A stretch of 64,000 bases of DNA, taken from the NCBI RefSeq assembly GCF_013267355.1, contig NZ_CP053985.1, positions 4,898,001-4,962,000 of the forward strand, given 5' to 3'. A program made the position numbers and the translations under genes. The first letter of the stretch is position 1. Each line of letters starts with the position of its first letter. The DNA is from Achromobacter pestifer. Its GTDB lineage: Bacteria > Pseudomonadota > Gammaproteobacteria > Burkholderiales > Burkholderiaceae_B. Below, piece by piece: positions 50,945-59,580 of this stretch. The notes beneath the pieces were generated by a model that saw only the letters and a list, made by a program, of their open reading frames with translations, made no database searches and had not been told where the DNA came from.

Positions 50945-51799
50945 TCAAGTCTCGGCGGCGTCCGCCATGTCCCCCATTAGCGCCTTGCGGGCCGCGTGCC
51001 AGCTGCCGGCGTCCGGCGCATACAGCAGGCCGCCGCTGCGGTGCGTGGGCTTGTAGGGAGAGCCGTCGAAGTGGGCCGCATAGCCGCCGGCTTCCCGGTG
51101 CAGCAGCCAGCCGGCCGCGTGGTCCCAGGCGGTCAGCTGGTTGTAGAGCGCGATGTGGCAGTGCCCGGCGGCCAACATGCGGTATTCGTGCGCGGCGCAA
51201 CGCAGCGAGGCAGTGCTGCCCAGGCGCGACAGATTACCGTTGACGGTCGTGCGCAGCGGTTCGGGCAGGGCGCCGGTCGAGATCAGGCCGTCCATGTCCT
51301 CGGGCGGCGCGGGGCTGGCCACCGCGAGCTGGACCTGCTTGCCGTTTTCGTATTCCATCCAGGCGCCTTCGCCGCGCACGGCGAGCGCGCTGTCGCGGCT
51401 GACCGGGTCGTAGATGACGCCCGCGATCACGTCGCCGCGATGGCAGGCGGCGATCATCATGCCGAAGAGCGGCAGGCCGGCCACGTAGTTGCGGGTGCCG
51501 TCGATGGGGTCGATCAGGAACGCCAGGTCGGCGTCGACCAGCATGTTCAGCAGGGCGGGGTTGCGCGCCGAGGCTTCCTCGCCGATCAGCACGGCGCCCG
51601 GGTGCAGCTTGGCCAGGCGCGCTCCGATCAGGCGCTCGGCGGCTTCGTCCGCGTCGGTCACGAGGTCGCGGGCGGAGCTTTTGCCGCGCACCGCCCCTTC
51701 CGGCAGATTGCGAAAGCGGGGCATGACTTCCGCCTGCGCCGTTTCGGCCAGGATGGCGGCAAGCCGGCGGGTGTCCTCGCGGGTAAAGGTTCTGCTCAT
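50945..51799 (-). CDS. Inositol monophosphatase family protein
   Basis: A 284-residue Mg-dependent sugar-phosphatase-fold protein. LVTDADEAAERLIGARL and GEEAS give the first metal ligands, IDPIDGTRNYVAGLP (near residue 95) is the family signature, and TAWDHAAGWLLHREAGG holds the last metal Asp. Candidate substrates in this family are inositol-1-P, histidinol-P, fructose-1,6-bisP or 3'-phosphoadenosine phosphates; no clear choice can be made. The start at 51799 (MSRTFTRED) is preferred over the long upstream frame, which overlaps the terminator of gabD. Confidence 0.85.
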   Translation of the reverse strand: MSRTFTREDTRRLAAILAETAQAEVMPRFRNLPEGAVRGKSSARDLVTDADEAAERLIGARLAKLHPGAVLIGEEASARNPALLNMLVDADLAFLIDPIDGTRNYVAGLPLFGMMIAACHRGDVIAGVIYDPVSRDSALAVRGEGAWMEYENGKQVQLAVASPAPPEDMDGLISTGALPEPLRTTVNGNLSRLGSTASLRCAAHEYRMLAAGHCHIALYNQLTAWDHAAGWLLHREAGGYAAHFDGSPYKPTHRSGGLLYAPDAGSWHAARKALMGDMADAAET

Positions 51800-51888
51800 A
51801 CGGACTCGTTCGTTCAGGGAACGCGCAAATCTACCATGCCGGGCGCGGGCCGGGATGCAACCTGTCAGACTGCCGGAATCCTGCCGGG

Positions 51889-51935
51889 GAAAAGCGCGCG
51901 GCCCCCGCCGGCAGGTGCCGGCGGGGGCCGCGCGC
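51889..51935 (-). terminator. Strong rho-independent terminator after gabD
   Basis: Two perfect 19-bp GC-rich arms (51894-51912 and 51917-51935) with a 4-base loop. On the minus strand the stem is followed by TTTT, 10 bp after the gabD stop. The symmetric stem may also limit upstream read-through into the SuhB-type gene. Confidence 0.85.
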
Positions 51936-51944
51936 AAGGGGCCG

Positions 51945-53414
51945 TCAGGCGCCCAGGTCCACGCAGAGGTACTTGATCTCCAGGTACTCTTCGATGCCGT
52001 ACTTGGAGCCTTCGCGGCCCAGGCCGGATTGCTTGACGCCGCCGAACGGGCCGACTTCATTGGAGATGATGCCGGTGTTGATGCCGACGATGCCGTATTC
52101 CAGCGCCTCGGACACGCGCCAGATGCGGGCGTAGTCGCGGGTGAAGAAGTAGGCGGCCAGGCCGAAGATGGTGTCGTTGGCCATGCCGATGACTTCCTGT
52201 TCCGTTTCGAAGCGGAACAGCGGGGCCACCGGGCCGAAGGTTTCCTCGGTCGCGAAGCGCATGGACTGGGTCACGTCGCGCACCACGGTCGGTTCGAAGA
52301 AGGTGCCGCCCAGCGCGTGGGGCTTGCCGCCGGCGATGACGCGGGCGCCGTGTGCGGTGGCGTCGGCGATGTGTTCCTGCACCTTTTCCACGGCGCTGCT
52401 GTCGATCAGCGGGCCCTGGGTCACGCCGTCGCCAAAGCCGTCGCCGACCTTCATGGCCTCGACCTTGGCGACCAGGCGCTTGGCGATCTCTTCGTAGACG
52501 CCGGACTGTACGTAGATGCGGTTGGCGCACACGCAGGTCTGGCCCGCATTGCGGTACTTCGAGGCCAGGATGCCGTCGATGGCGCGATCCAGGTCGGCGT
52601 CGTCGAACACGATGAAGGGCGCGTTGCCGCCCAGTTCCAGCGACAGCTTCTTGATGGTGGGGGCGCATTGCTCCATCAGCGTGCGGCCGACTTCGGTGGA
52701 GCCGGTGAAGCTCAGCTTGCGCACCACGTCGCTTTCGCACAGGGCCGCGCCGATTTCGCGCGAGCTGCCGGTGATGACGTGGAAGACGCCGGGGGGCACG
52801 CCGGCCTCTTCGGCCAGCACGGCCAGCGCCAGCGCGGTCAGCGGGGTCTGCTGGGCGGGCTTGACCACCATGGTGCAGCCGGCTGCCAGGGCCGGGCCGA
52901 CCTTGCGCGTGATCATCGCGGCCGGGAAGTTCCACGGCGTGATGGCGGCGGTGACGCCGATGGGCTGCTTGAGCGCCATCAGGCGCTGGCCCGCCTTGGG
53001 GCTTTGCAGGATGTCGCCATCGATGCGCTTGGCTTCTTCGCCGAACCACTCCAGGAACGAGGCGGCGTAGGCGATTTCGCCAGCGGCTTCGGTCACGGGC
53101 TTGCCCTGTTCGGACGTCATGATGGCGGCCAGGTCCTGCTGGTTCTGCATCATGAGCTGGGCCCACTTCAGCAGGATCGCGGCGCGTTCCTTGCCGGTCT
53201 TGGCGCTCCAGGCGGGCAGGGCGGCCTCGGCGCTGGCGATGGCCTGTTCGGCTTCCTTGCGGCCCAGCTTGGGCACGGACACGATGGTCTTGCCGGTGGA
53301 GGGATTGTCCACGGGGATGGACGGGCCGTTCCCGGCGGCTACCCACTTGCCGTCGATGTAGCAGGCGTCGCGCAGCAGATCGGGGCGCGCCAGGGGATGG
53401 GTCAGTGCGGTCAT
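51945..53414 (-). CDS. gabD: Succinate-semialdehyde dehydrogenase (NAD(P)+)
   Basis: Oxidises succinate semialdehyde to succinate, the second step of GABA catabolism. 489 residues. ITPWNFPAAMITRKVGPAL, FTGSTEVGRTLMEQ, the general-base Glu in LELGGNAPFIVF and the nucleophilic Cys in GQTCVCANRIYVQ are all present. It is downstream of gabT on the same strand (123-bp gap with a large hairpin) and is followed by a strong terminator. The gene neighbourhood makes the GABA role secure within the broad ALDH family. Confidence 0.93.
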   Translation of the reverse strand: MTALTHPLARPDLLRDACYIDGKWVAAGNGPSIPVDNPSTGKTIVSVPKLGRKEAEQAIASAEAALPAWSAKTGKERAAILLKWAQLMMQNQQDLAAIMTSEQGKPVTEAAGEIAYAASFLEWFGEEAKRIDGDILQSPKAGQRLMALKQPIGVTAAITPWNFPAAMITRKVGPALAAGCTMVVKPAQQTPLTALALAVLAEEAGVPPGVFHVITGSSREIGAALCESDVVRKLSFTGSTEVGRTLMEQCAPTIKKLSLELGGNAPFIVFDDADLDRAIDGILASKYRNAGQTCVCANRIYVQSGVYEEIAKRLVAKVEAMKVGDGFGDGVTQGPLIDSSAVEKVQEHIADATAHGARVIAGGKPHALGGTFFEPTVVRDVTQSMRFATEETFGPVAPLFRFETEQEVIGMANDTIFGLAAYFFTRDYARIWRVSEALEYGIVGINTGIISNEVGPFGGVKQSGLGREGSKYGIEEYLEIKYLCVDLGA

Positions 53415-53456
53415 TGTTGGAGTCTCCTTGAGAGGATGCGGTGGGCCAGGAAACGC

Positions 53457-53491
53457 TTGCGGGCGTGGCGGGTAACCCGCTACGCCCGCAA
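53457..53491. other. 16-bp stem-loop between gabT and gabD
   Basis: Arms 53457-53472 and 53476-53491 are complementary except for one G-T pair, with a TAA loop. It lies in the gabT-gabD spacer. There is no T run in the direction of transcription, so RNA processing, stabilisation of the gabT message or partial termination are possible. Confidence 0.55.
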
Positions 53492-53537
53492 AACTTGTGC
53501 CTGCCCGCCGAAATACCGGTTGTTCAGGCCCTGTGCG

Positions 53538-54803
53538 TCAGGCGGCGAGCGCCTCGGACAGGATGGCCAGCGCGCTATCGAACTGCGCATCGGGGATGGT
53601 CAAGGGGTACAGGAAGCGCAGGACGTTGCCGTACACACCGCAGCTTAGCAAAATCAGACCCTTTTCGATGGCGCGGGCTTGCACGCGCTTGACCGCTTCC
53701 GCGTCCGGCTTGCCGGTGGCGGGATCGTTCAGTTCCAGGGCGACCATGGAGCCCAGGCCGCGCACGTCGGCGATGCCCGGAACCTTGGCGCGCAGGCCTT
53801 CCAGATGCGCGCGCAGCTTGTCGCCCAGGGCGACGGCGCGTTCGCACAGCTTTTCCTCGGCGATCACGTCCAGCACGGCGTGCGCCGCGGCGACCGCCAG
53901 CGGGTTGCCGGCGTAGGTACCGCCCAGGCCGCCGGCGGCGGGCGCGTCCATGACGTCGGCGCGGCCGACCACGCCCGAGATCGGGAAGCCGCCGCCCAGG
54001 CTCTTGGCCATGGTGATCAGGTCGGCCTGGACCGAGTGGTGTTCCATGGCGAACAGCTTGCCGGTGCGGCCGAAGCCGGTCTGGACTTCGTCGGCGATCA
54101 GCAGGATGCCGTGTTCGTCGCAGACCTTGCGCAGCGCCGTCATCAGCTCAGGCGGGGTGATGTTGAAGCCGCCTTCGCCCTGCACCGGCTCGATGATGAT
54201 GGCCGCGACGCGCTTGGGATCGATGTCGCACTTGCACAGCAGGTCCAGCGCCTTGAGCGAGTCCGCCACGCTGATGGACTGAGTGGCGTTGGGGAAGGGC
54301 ACGTGATAGATGTCGCCCGGCATCGGGCCGAAAGACAGCTTGTACGGGGCGACCTTGCCGGTCAGCGCCATGCCCAGCATGGTGCGGCCGTGGAACGAGC
54401 CCGAGAAGGCGATGACGCCCGAGCGGCCGGTGGCCGAACGCGCGATCTTGACGGCGTTTTCGACGGCTTCGACGCCGGTGGTGAAGAAGGCGCTCTTCTT
54501 CAGGCCGTCGATGGGGGCGAGGCGGTTGATGCGCTCGGCCAGCGAGACATAACCTTCGTACGGCACGATCTGGTAGGCCGTGTGCGTGAAGTTGTCCAGC
54601 TGCGCGGAGACCGCGGCCTTGATCTTCGGGTGCAGGTGGCCCGTGTTCAGGACGGCGATGCCGCCTGCGAAATCGATGTATTCCTTGCCATTGGCGTCCC
54701 ACAGGGTGGCGTTTTCGGCGCGCACCGCGTAGAAGTCGCACATGACGCCGACGCCGCGGGGCGTGGCCAGGGAACGGCGGGTATTCAGGTCCTGATTCTT
54801 CAT
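53538..54803 (-). CDS. gabT: 4-aminobutyrate aminotransferase
   Basis: PLP-dependent class III aminotransferase of 421 residues that transfers the amino group of GABA to 2-oxoglutarate, giving succinate semialdehyde for GabD. RRSLATPRGVGVMCDFYAVR matches the GabT N-terminus, EYIDFAGGIAVLNTGHLHP follows, LLIADEVQTGFGRTGK holds the PLP-contacting Asp, and the PLP Lys is in ITMAKSLGGGFPISG. The ATG at 54803 has GAGG 6 bases upstream; upstream ATGs at 54821 and 54875 lack similarity. Divergent from the MocR gene at 54899. Confidence 0.94.
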   Translation of the reverse strand: MKNQDLNTRRSLATPRGVGVMCDFYAVRAENATLWDANGKEYIDFAGGIAVLNTGHLHPKIKAAVSAQLDNFTHTAYQIVPYEGYVSLAERINRLAPIDGLKKSAFFTTGVEAVENAVKIARSATGRSGVIAFSGSFHGRTMLGMALTGKVAPYKLSFGPMPGDIYHVPFPNATQSISVADSLKALDLLCKCDIDPKRVAAIIIEPVQGEGGFNITPPELMTALRKVCDEHGILLIADEVQTGFGRTGKLFAMEHHSVQADLITMAKSLGGGFPISGVVGRADVMDAPAAGGLGGTYAGNPLAVAAAHAVLDVIAEEKLCERAVALGDKLRAHLEGLRAKVPGIADVRGLGSMVALELNDPATGKPDAEAVKRVQARAIEKGLILLSCGVYGNVLRFLYPLTIPDAQFDSALAILSEALAA

Positions 54804-54898
54804 CTCAGCCTCGAAGAGCATGATGGGCGGGAAAACCTTATTTAATGCTACGATGGCCCCATTTGTGGGAACCACTTTTATAAATCAGGTAGAACCAA
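54804..54898. promoter_or_regulatory. Divergent gabT / MocR regulator control region
   Basis: A 95-bp gap. It contains GTGG-GAA-CCAC (54865-54875) and a TATAAA (-10-like, 54880-54885) that suits transcription of the regulator. A MocR/GabR protein would be expected to bind repeats here and regulate both directions. Confidence 0.5.
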
Positions 54899-56410
54899 TT
54901 GCGGTCCATAGTCGGTGACTTGCTGCAACTGCGGCTGACGGACGGCTCCAGCGAGCCCATGAACAAGCGGCTGTACCGCGGCATCCGGGAAGCCATCCTG
55001 GACGGAGCCATTGCGGCGGACTCGCGCCTGCCCGCCTCGCGCGACCTGGCGGCCGAACTCGGCATCGCCCGCAACACCGTGGTCCACGTCTACAGCCAGC
55101 TGCTGGCCGAAGGCTACACCCGCAGCCGCCAGGGCAACGGCACCTTCGTCAATGCCTCGGTCCCCGATTCCTACCTGGATAGCGGCCGGCGCAAGCGCCA
55201 GCCGCCGCCCGCGCAGCCGCGCCCGGCGCTGTCGCCGCGCGGCGCCGCCATCGTCGACAGCGTGTCCGCGTCGCCCTACCAATGGGGCGCCTTCATGCCC
55301 GGCGTGCCTGACCTGACCGAGTTCCCGCACAAGAAGTTCGGCCGAATTTTCAGCGCGCTGTGGCGCAATCCCTCGCCCGATCTGCTGACCTACGCCTACG
55401 GCGGCGGGCTGCCGGCCCTGCGCGAGGCGCTGGCGCAGCATCTGGCGCTGACCCGCTCGATCGATTGCGATCCCGAGCAGATCATCATCACCGAGGGCTC
55501 GCATCAGGCCATCGACCTGACCACCCGCATCCTGGGCGAGGCCGGCGAGACCGCCTGGGTCGAAGATCCGGGCTATTGGGGGGCGCGTACCGTGCTGCAG
55601 GCCAACGGCCTGCACACCGTGCACCTGCCGGTGGACGAGGAGGGCATGCGCCTGCCGGAGACCGTGGGCACGCCGCCGCGCTTCATCTTCGTCACGCCGT
55701 CGCACCAGTATCCGCTGGGGCCGGTCATGTCGCTGACGCGCCGGCGCCAGTTGCTGGCGGTGGCGCGGCAAAGCGGCAGCTGGATCATCGAGGACGACTA
55801 CGACAGCGAATTCCGCTTCTCCGGCCGGCCGATCGCCTCGCTGCTGGGGCTTGAGCCGGACGCGCCGGTGATCTACATGGGCACCTTCAGCAAGACCTTG
55901 TACCCGGGCCTGCGGGTAGGCTATCTGGTGCTGCCCAAGACCCTGACCGCCGCGTTCCAGGCGGCGCACGCCGAGCTCTACCGCGAAGGCCACCTGATGA
56001 CGCACGCGGCCCTGGCCACGTTCATCTCGGAAGGCCACTACGCTGCCCACATCCGCCGCATGCGCATGTTGTACGGACGCCGCCGCGCCATGCTGGTCAA
56101 CCTGATCGAGCGGCGGCTGGGGCCGGATTGGCTGCATCGCGACGCCAGCATGGCGGGGCTGCATCTGGTGTTGACGCTGCCGCAGGACATGGACGACCTG
56201 CGCGTGGTGGACGTGGCGCGCGGCAAGGGCGTGTTGACGCGCGCGCTGTCGCGCTACTACGTCAACGACGAGGGCCGCCGGCCCGGCCTGTTGCTGGGCT
56301 ACGCCTGCGTGCCCGAGCACGACATCGCGCGCAAGTTCGAGGTGCTGCTGGAAAGCCTGAACGAAGTGGCGCGCGCGCCCGCGGCGCTGGCGGCGTCAGG
56401 CGGGCGCTAG
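54899..56410 (+). CDS. MocR/GabR-family PLP-dependent transcriptional regulator
   Basis: A 503-residue fusion of a GntR-type winged helix (residues 20-85; RGIREAILDGAIAADSRLPA, ELGIARNTVVHVYSQLLAEG) and a class I aminotransferase-like domain (about 125-485). FIFVTPSHQYPLGPVMSL and the PLP Lys in YMGTFSKTLYPGLRVGYLV are typical of MocR proteins. A TTG start at 54899 follows AGGTAGAACCAA. It is divergent from gabT, so it is probably a GabR-like activator of gabTD that senses GABA through PLP (inference from context). The 3' end overlaps the converging DUF72 gene by 15 bases. Confidence 0.9.
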   Translation: MRSIVGDLLQLRLTDGSSEPMNKRLYRGIREAILDGAIAADSRLPASRDLAAELGIARNTVVHVYSQLLAEGYTRSRQGNGTFVNASVPDSYLDSGRRKRQPPPAQPRPALSPRGAAIVDSVSASPYQWGAFMPGVPDLTEFPHKKFGRIFSALWRNPSPDLLTYAYGGGLPALREALAQHLALTRSIDCDPEQIIITEGSHQAIDLTTRILGEAGETAWVEDPGYWGARTVLQANGLHTVHLPVDEEGMRLPETVGTPPRFIFVTPSHQYPLGPVMSLTRRRQLLAVARQSGSWIIEDDYDSEFRFSGRPIASLLGLEPDAPVIYMGTFSKTLYPGLRVGYLVLPKTLTAAFQAAHAELYREGHLMTHAALATFISEGHYAAHIRRMRMLYGRRRAMLVNLIERRLGPDWLHRDASMAGLHLVLTLPQDMDDLRVVDVARGKGVLTRALSRYYVNDEGRRPGLLLGYACVPEHDIARKFEVLLESLNEVARAPAALAASGGR

Positions 56411-57292
56411 CGCCGCCGCGAAAGCCGCGGCGTTGCGCATGCCCTGGTCTTCGAAGTTGGTATTGAACACTGCGTGCGCCTGGGCGCTTTGCGCCGCCAG
56501 CCGCGCAAAGCGCTCGGCCAGTTCGGCCAGTTCCTGTTCCGAGTATTCGTACTGGAAGCGGCTCGAGGACGCGGCGCCCGACACGTTCCAGGTGGCCGTG
56601 TTGCGCCCATGCAGGCGCAGCAGCGTCAGCTCCGGGTGGGTGCATTCCCAGACGGCGGGTACGGTGTTGTCAAAGCCTTGGGGGCTGTCGACCACCGTAT
56701 GCGCCACGCCAAGATCACGTTCGAAGGCCAGGGTGTCGGCAGTGGCGGCCGGCGACTCGAACCAGCTGCGGTGGCGGAACTCCACGGACACCAGATGTTC
56801 CTCCATGCGCCGCGCGCAGTCGGCGACCCGCGCCCGCCCGCGCGCATCGCGCCGGATCCAGGGTGGAAACTGGAAATGCACCGCGCCCAGCTTGCCGGCC
56901 ATGCGCAGTGGTTCCAGCGCAAGCGGGTAGCGGCGCCAGAGTTCGTCGCGCAGGTCCGCGGGCATCTGGTCGTGGTAGATGACGGGCTCGGGCCAGTCGG
57001 GCAATTCGCGCCGGATGTCCGCGGGCAGCGCGGACAGCGGCGTCTGGTGGCCGGTGAATAGCCGGAAGGCCTTGATATTGAAGACGAAATCGTCCGGCGT
57101 GCGCTGCGCCCACAAGTAGGCGTTTTCGGCCGTGGGCATGGCGTAGTAGCTGGAATCGACCTCGGCCATGGGGAAGCGCGAGGCATAGAAGCGCAGCCGC
57201 GCTTCGGCGCTGCGGACCTCGAGCGGGTAGAAGCGGCCGCAAGCCAGCAGGGTGGGGTCGGTCCAGGAGGCGGTGCCGGTCAAGAGGCGCAT
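56396..57292 (-). CDS. DUF72 family protein
   Basis: A 298-residue TIM-barrel-type protein of the DUF72 (YecE) family: LTGTASWTDPTLL at the N-terminus, FYPLEVRSAEARLRFYASRF, AEVDSSYYAMPTAENAYLW, FVFNIKAFRLFTGHQTPL, and a C-terminal NTNFEDQGMRNA. The family has no firmly established biochemical role. The start at 57292 (MRLLTGTASW) matches family N-termini; the longer frame crosses the LexA box. It shares the upstream region with a UvrD/Rep-like helicase. Confidence 0.88.
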   Translation of the reverse strand: MRLLTGTASWTDPTLLACGRFYPLEVRSAEARLRFYASRFPMAEVDSSYYAMPTAENAYLWAQRTPDDFVFNIKAFRLFTGHQTPLSALPADIRRELPDWPEPVIYHDQMPADLRDELWRRYPLALEPLRMAGKLGAVHFQFPPWIRRDARGRARVADCARRMEEHLVSVEFRHRSWFESPAATADTLAFERDLGVAHTVVDSPQGFDNTVPAVWECTHPELTLLRLHGRNTATWNVSGAASSSRFQYEYSEQELAELAERFARLAAQSAQAHAVFNTNFEDQGMRNAAAFAAALAPA

Positions 57293-57326
57293 GGCCACGG
57301 GCAAATCAGACTTTATTGAAAAAATT

Positions 57327-57342
57327 CTGTATAAATATACAG
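57327..57342. promoter_or_regulatory. LexA (SOS) box
   Basis: CTGTATAAATATACAG matches the E. coli LexA consensus CTGT-(AT)4-ACAG with one deviation in the AT core. It lies 70 bp upstream of the helicase start and 35 bp upstream of the divergent DUF72 start, so it could control either or both. Confidence 0.75.
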
Positions 57343-57411
57343 TGTTCATCCGAAGCCCGGCAATGTCCGGGCTCGCCGTTTTCAGCGGCTGCAATGCTGC
57401 GGCCCCGCCCC

Positions 57412-59517
57412 ATGTCCGACCAAACCGATACGTCCTCCCCGTCCGCCGAGCGCCCCGATCCCCTGGCCGATCTCAATCCCGCCCAACGCGAGGCCGCCGA
57501 GTTCGGCGTGGCCGGCGCGCCGGGCGACGACGGCCCCCTGCTGGTGATCGCCGGGGCCGGCTCGGGCAAGACCAATACGCTGGCCCATCGGGTCGCGCAT
57601 CTGATCCTGAACGGCGCCGATCCCCAGCGCATGCTGCTGTTGACCTTCTCGCGCCGCGCGGCGCTGGAAATGGAGCGGCGCGTGGGCTCGGTGCTGCAGC
57701 GGGTGATGAGGCTGCGCGCCACCCAGCAAGCGCCGTCGCTGCCTTGGGCCGGCACCTTCCATGCCATCGGCGCGCGTCTGCTGCGCGATTGCGCGCAACG
57801 CATCGGCCTGTCCGAAGCCTTCACCATCCATGATCGCGGCGACGCCGAGGACCTGATGGGCATGGTGCGCCACGAGCTGGGCCTGTCGTCCACCAAGTCG
57901 CGCTTTCCGCTCAAAGGCACCTGCCTGGCCATTTACTCGCGCGTGGTCAACAGCCAGACGCCGGTGGCCGACGTGCTGAAGACTTCCTTCCCCTGGTGCG
58001 CCCAATGGGAAGACGAACTCAAGAACCTGTTCCGCGCCTACGTCGCGGCCAAGCAGGACCAGCAGGTGCTGGACTATGACGATCTGCTGCTCTATTGGGC
58101 CGAAATGATGGGCGATCCCGGTATCGCCGCGGACGTGGGGGCGCGCTTCGACCATGTGCTGGTCGACGAATACCAGGACACCAACCGCCTGCAATCCGCC
58201 ATCCTGATGGCAATGAAACCCGACGGCCGCGGCCTGACGGTGGTGGGCGACGATGCCCAGTCCATCTATTCGTTCCGCGCGGCCACGGTGCGCAATATCC
58301 TGGACTTTCCGGGGCAGTTCCCGACGCCGGCGCGCGTCATCACGCTGGACCGCAATTACCGCTCCACCCAGCCCATCCTTAACGCGTCCAACGCCGTGAT
58401 CGGCCTGGCCACGGAGCGCTACGCCAAGGACCTGTGGACCGACCGCCAATCCTCCCAACTGCCTGAGCTGGTGACGGTCAGCGACGAAGCCGGCCAGGCG
58501 CGCTGGGTGGCCGACCAGGTGCTGGCGCAGCGCGAGGGCGGGGCCACGCTCAAGTCGCAGGCGGCGCTGTTCCGCACCGCCAGCCACAGCGCCGCGCTGG
58601 AACTGGAGCTGACCCGGCGCAACATTCCCTTCGTCAAATTCGGCGGCCTGCGCTTCCTGGAGGCCGCGCACGTGAAGGACCTGCTGTCGCTGCTGCGCTG
58701 GGCGGAGAATCCGCGCGGCCGCATGGCGGGCTTTCGCGTGGCGCAGCTGCTGCCGGGCATCGGGCCCGCCACGGCCGGCAAACTGATGGACGCCATGTCG
58801 GCCTCGGCCGAGCCCTTGCGCGCGCTGCGTGAATTCAAGCCGGGCGCGGCGGCGCAGGAAGAGTGGGGCGCCTTCGCCGATACTTATGCGGCCTTGTGCG
58901 ATCCCGCGCTGAAATGGCCGGCCGACGTGGACCTGGCCTTGCGCTGGTACGGCGCCCAGCTGGAACGCCTGTACGACGATGCGCGCGTGCGCCGCGCGGA
59001 CCTGGACCAGCTGGCGCGCATCGCCGCGGGCTACGGCACGCGCGAACGCTTCCTGACCGAGCTGACGCTGGATCCGCCGGACGCCACCAGCGACGAGTCC
59101 GGCGCGCCGCATCGCGACGAGGATTACATGATCCTGTCCACCATCCATTCCGCCAAGGGCCAGGAATGGAAGGCGGTCTACGTCCTGAACGTGGTGGACG
59201 GCTGCATCCCGTCCGACATGAGCACCGGCACGGCCGAGGAAATCGAGGAAGAGCGCCGCCTGCTGTACGTGGCGATGACGCGTGCCAAGGAGCGCCTGCA
59301 GCTCATCGTGCCGCAGCGGTTCTATGTACACCAGCAGACCGGCATGGGCGACCGGCACGTCTATGGATCGCGCACGCGCTACATCACCAATGCGATGCTG
59401 CCGCTGTTCGACCACCTGCCCAAGCCGCCGGAGCTGCCCGAGGGACGCGGCATGCCCAAGGCGCCGCAGGCGCCCAGCGTGGACGTGGCCAAGCGGGTGC
59501 GCAACCTGTTCTCGTAG
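57412..59517 (+). CDS. UvrD/Rep-type superfamily 1A DNA helicase
   Basis: A 701-residue ATP-dependent 3'-5' helicase. The helicase motifs appear in order: Q-motif LNPAQREAAEF, motif I VIAGAGSGKTNTLAHR, Ia LLLTFSRRAALEMERRV, II VLVDEYQDTNRLQ, III VVGDDAQSIYSFRAA, IV ITLDRNYRST, V ILSTIHSAKGQEWKAVYVLN and VI EERRLLYVAMTRAKERL. It is close to full UvrD length (720). Likely in repair or replication restart; UvrD, Rep and PcrA cannot be separated by eye. A LexA box upstream points to SOS induction, as for uvrD. The ATG at 57412 lies just before MSDQTDTSSPS, an unstructured N-terminal tail. Confidence 0.92.
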   Translation: MSDQTDTSSPSAERPDPLADLNPAQREAAEFGVAGAPGDDGPLLVIAGAGSGKTNTLAHRVAHLILNGADPQRMLLLTFSRRAALEMERRVGSVLQRVMRLRATQQAPSLPWAGTFHAIGARLLRDCAQRIGLSEAFTIHDRGDAEDLMGMVRHELGLSSTKSRFPLKGTCLAIYSRVVNSQTPVADVLKTSFPWCAQWEDELKNLFRAYVAAKQDQQVLDYDDLLLYWAEMMGDPGIAADVGARFDHVLVDEYQDTNRLQSAILMAMKPDGRGLTVVGDDAQSIYSFRAATVRNILDFPGQFPTPARVITLDRNYRSTQPILNASNAVIGLATERYAKDLWTDRQSSQLPELVTVSDEAGQARWVADQVLAQREGGATLKSQAALFRTASHSAALELELTRRNIPFVKFGGLRFLEAAHVKDLLSLLRWAENPRGRMAGFRVAQLLPGIGPATAGKLMDAMSASAEPLRALREFKPGAAAQEEWGAFADTYAALCDPALKWPADVDLALRWYGAQLERLYDDARVRRADLDQLARIAAGYGTRERFLTELTLDPPDATSDESGAPHRDEDYMILSTIHSAKGQEWKAVYVLNVVDGCIPSDMSTGTAEEIEEERRLLYVAMTRAKERLQLIVPQRFYVHQQTGMGDRHVYGSRTRYITNAMLPLFDHLPKPPELPEGRGMPKAPQAPSVDVAKRVRNLFS

Positions 59518-59580
59518 GCTGGGCTATCATCGCCCGATATATAAGCTGTCCAGCAGGGATCGCATTGCAAAAGGGTGTTT

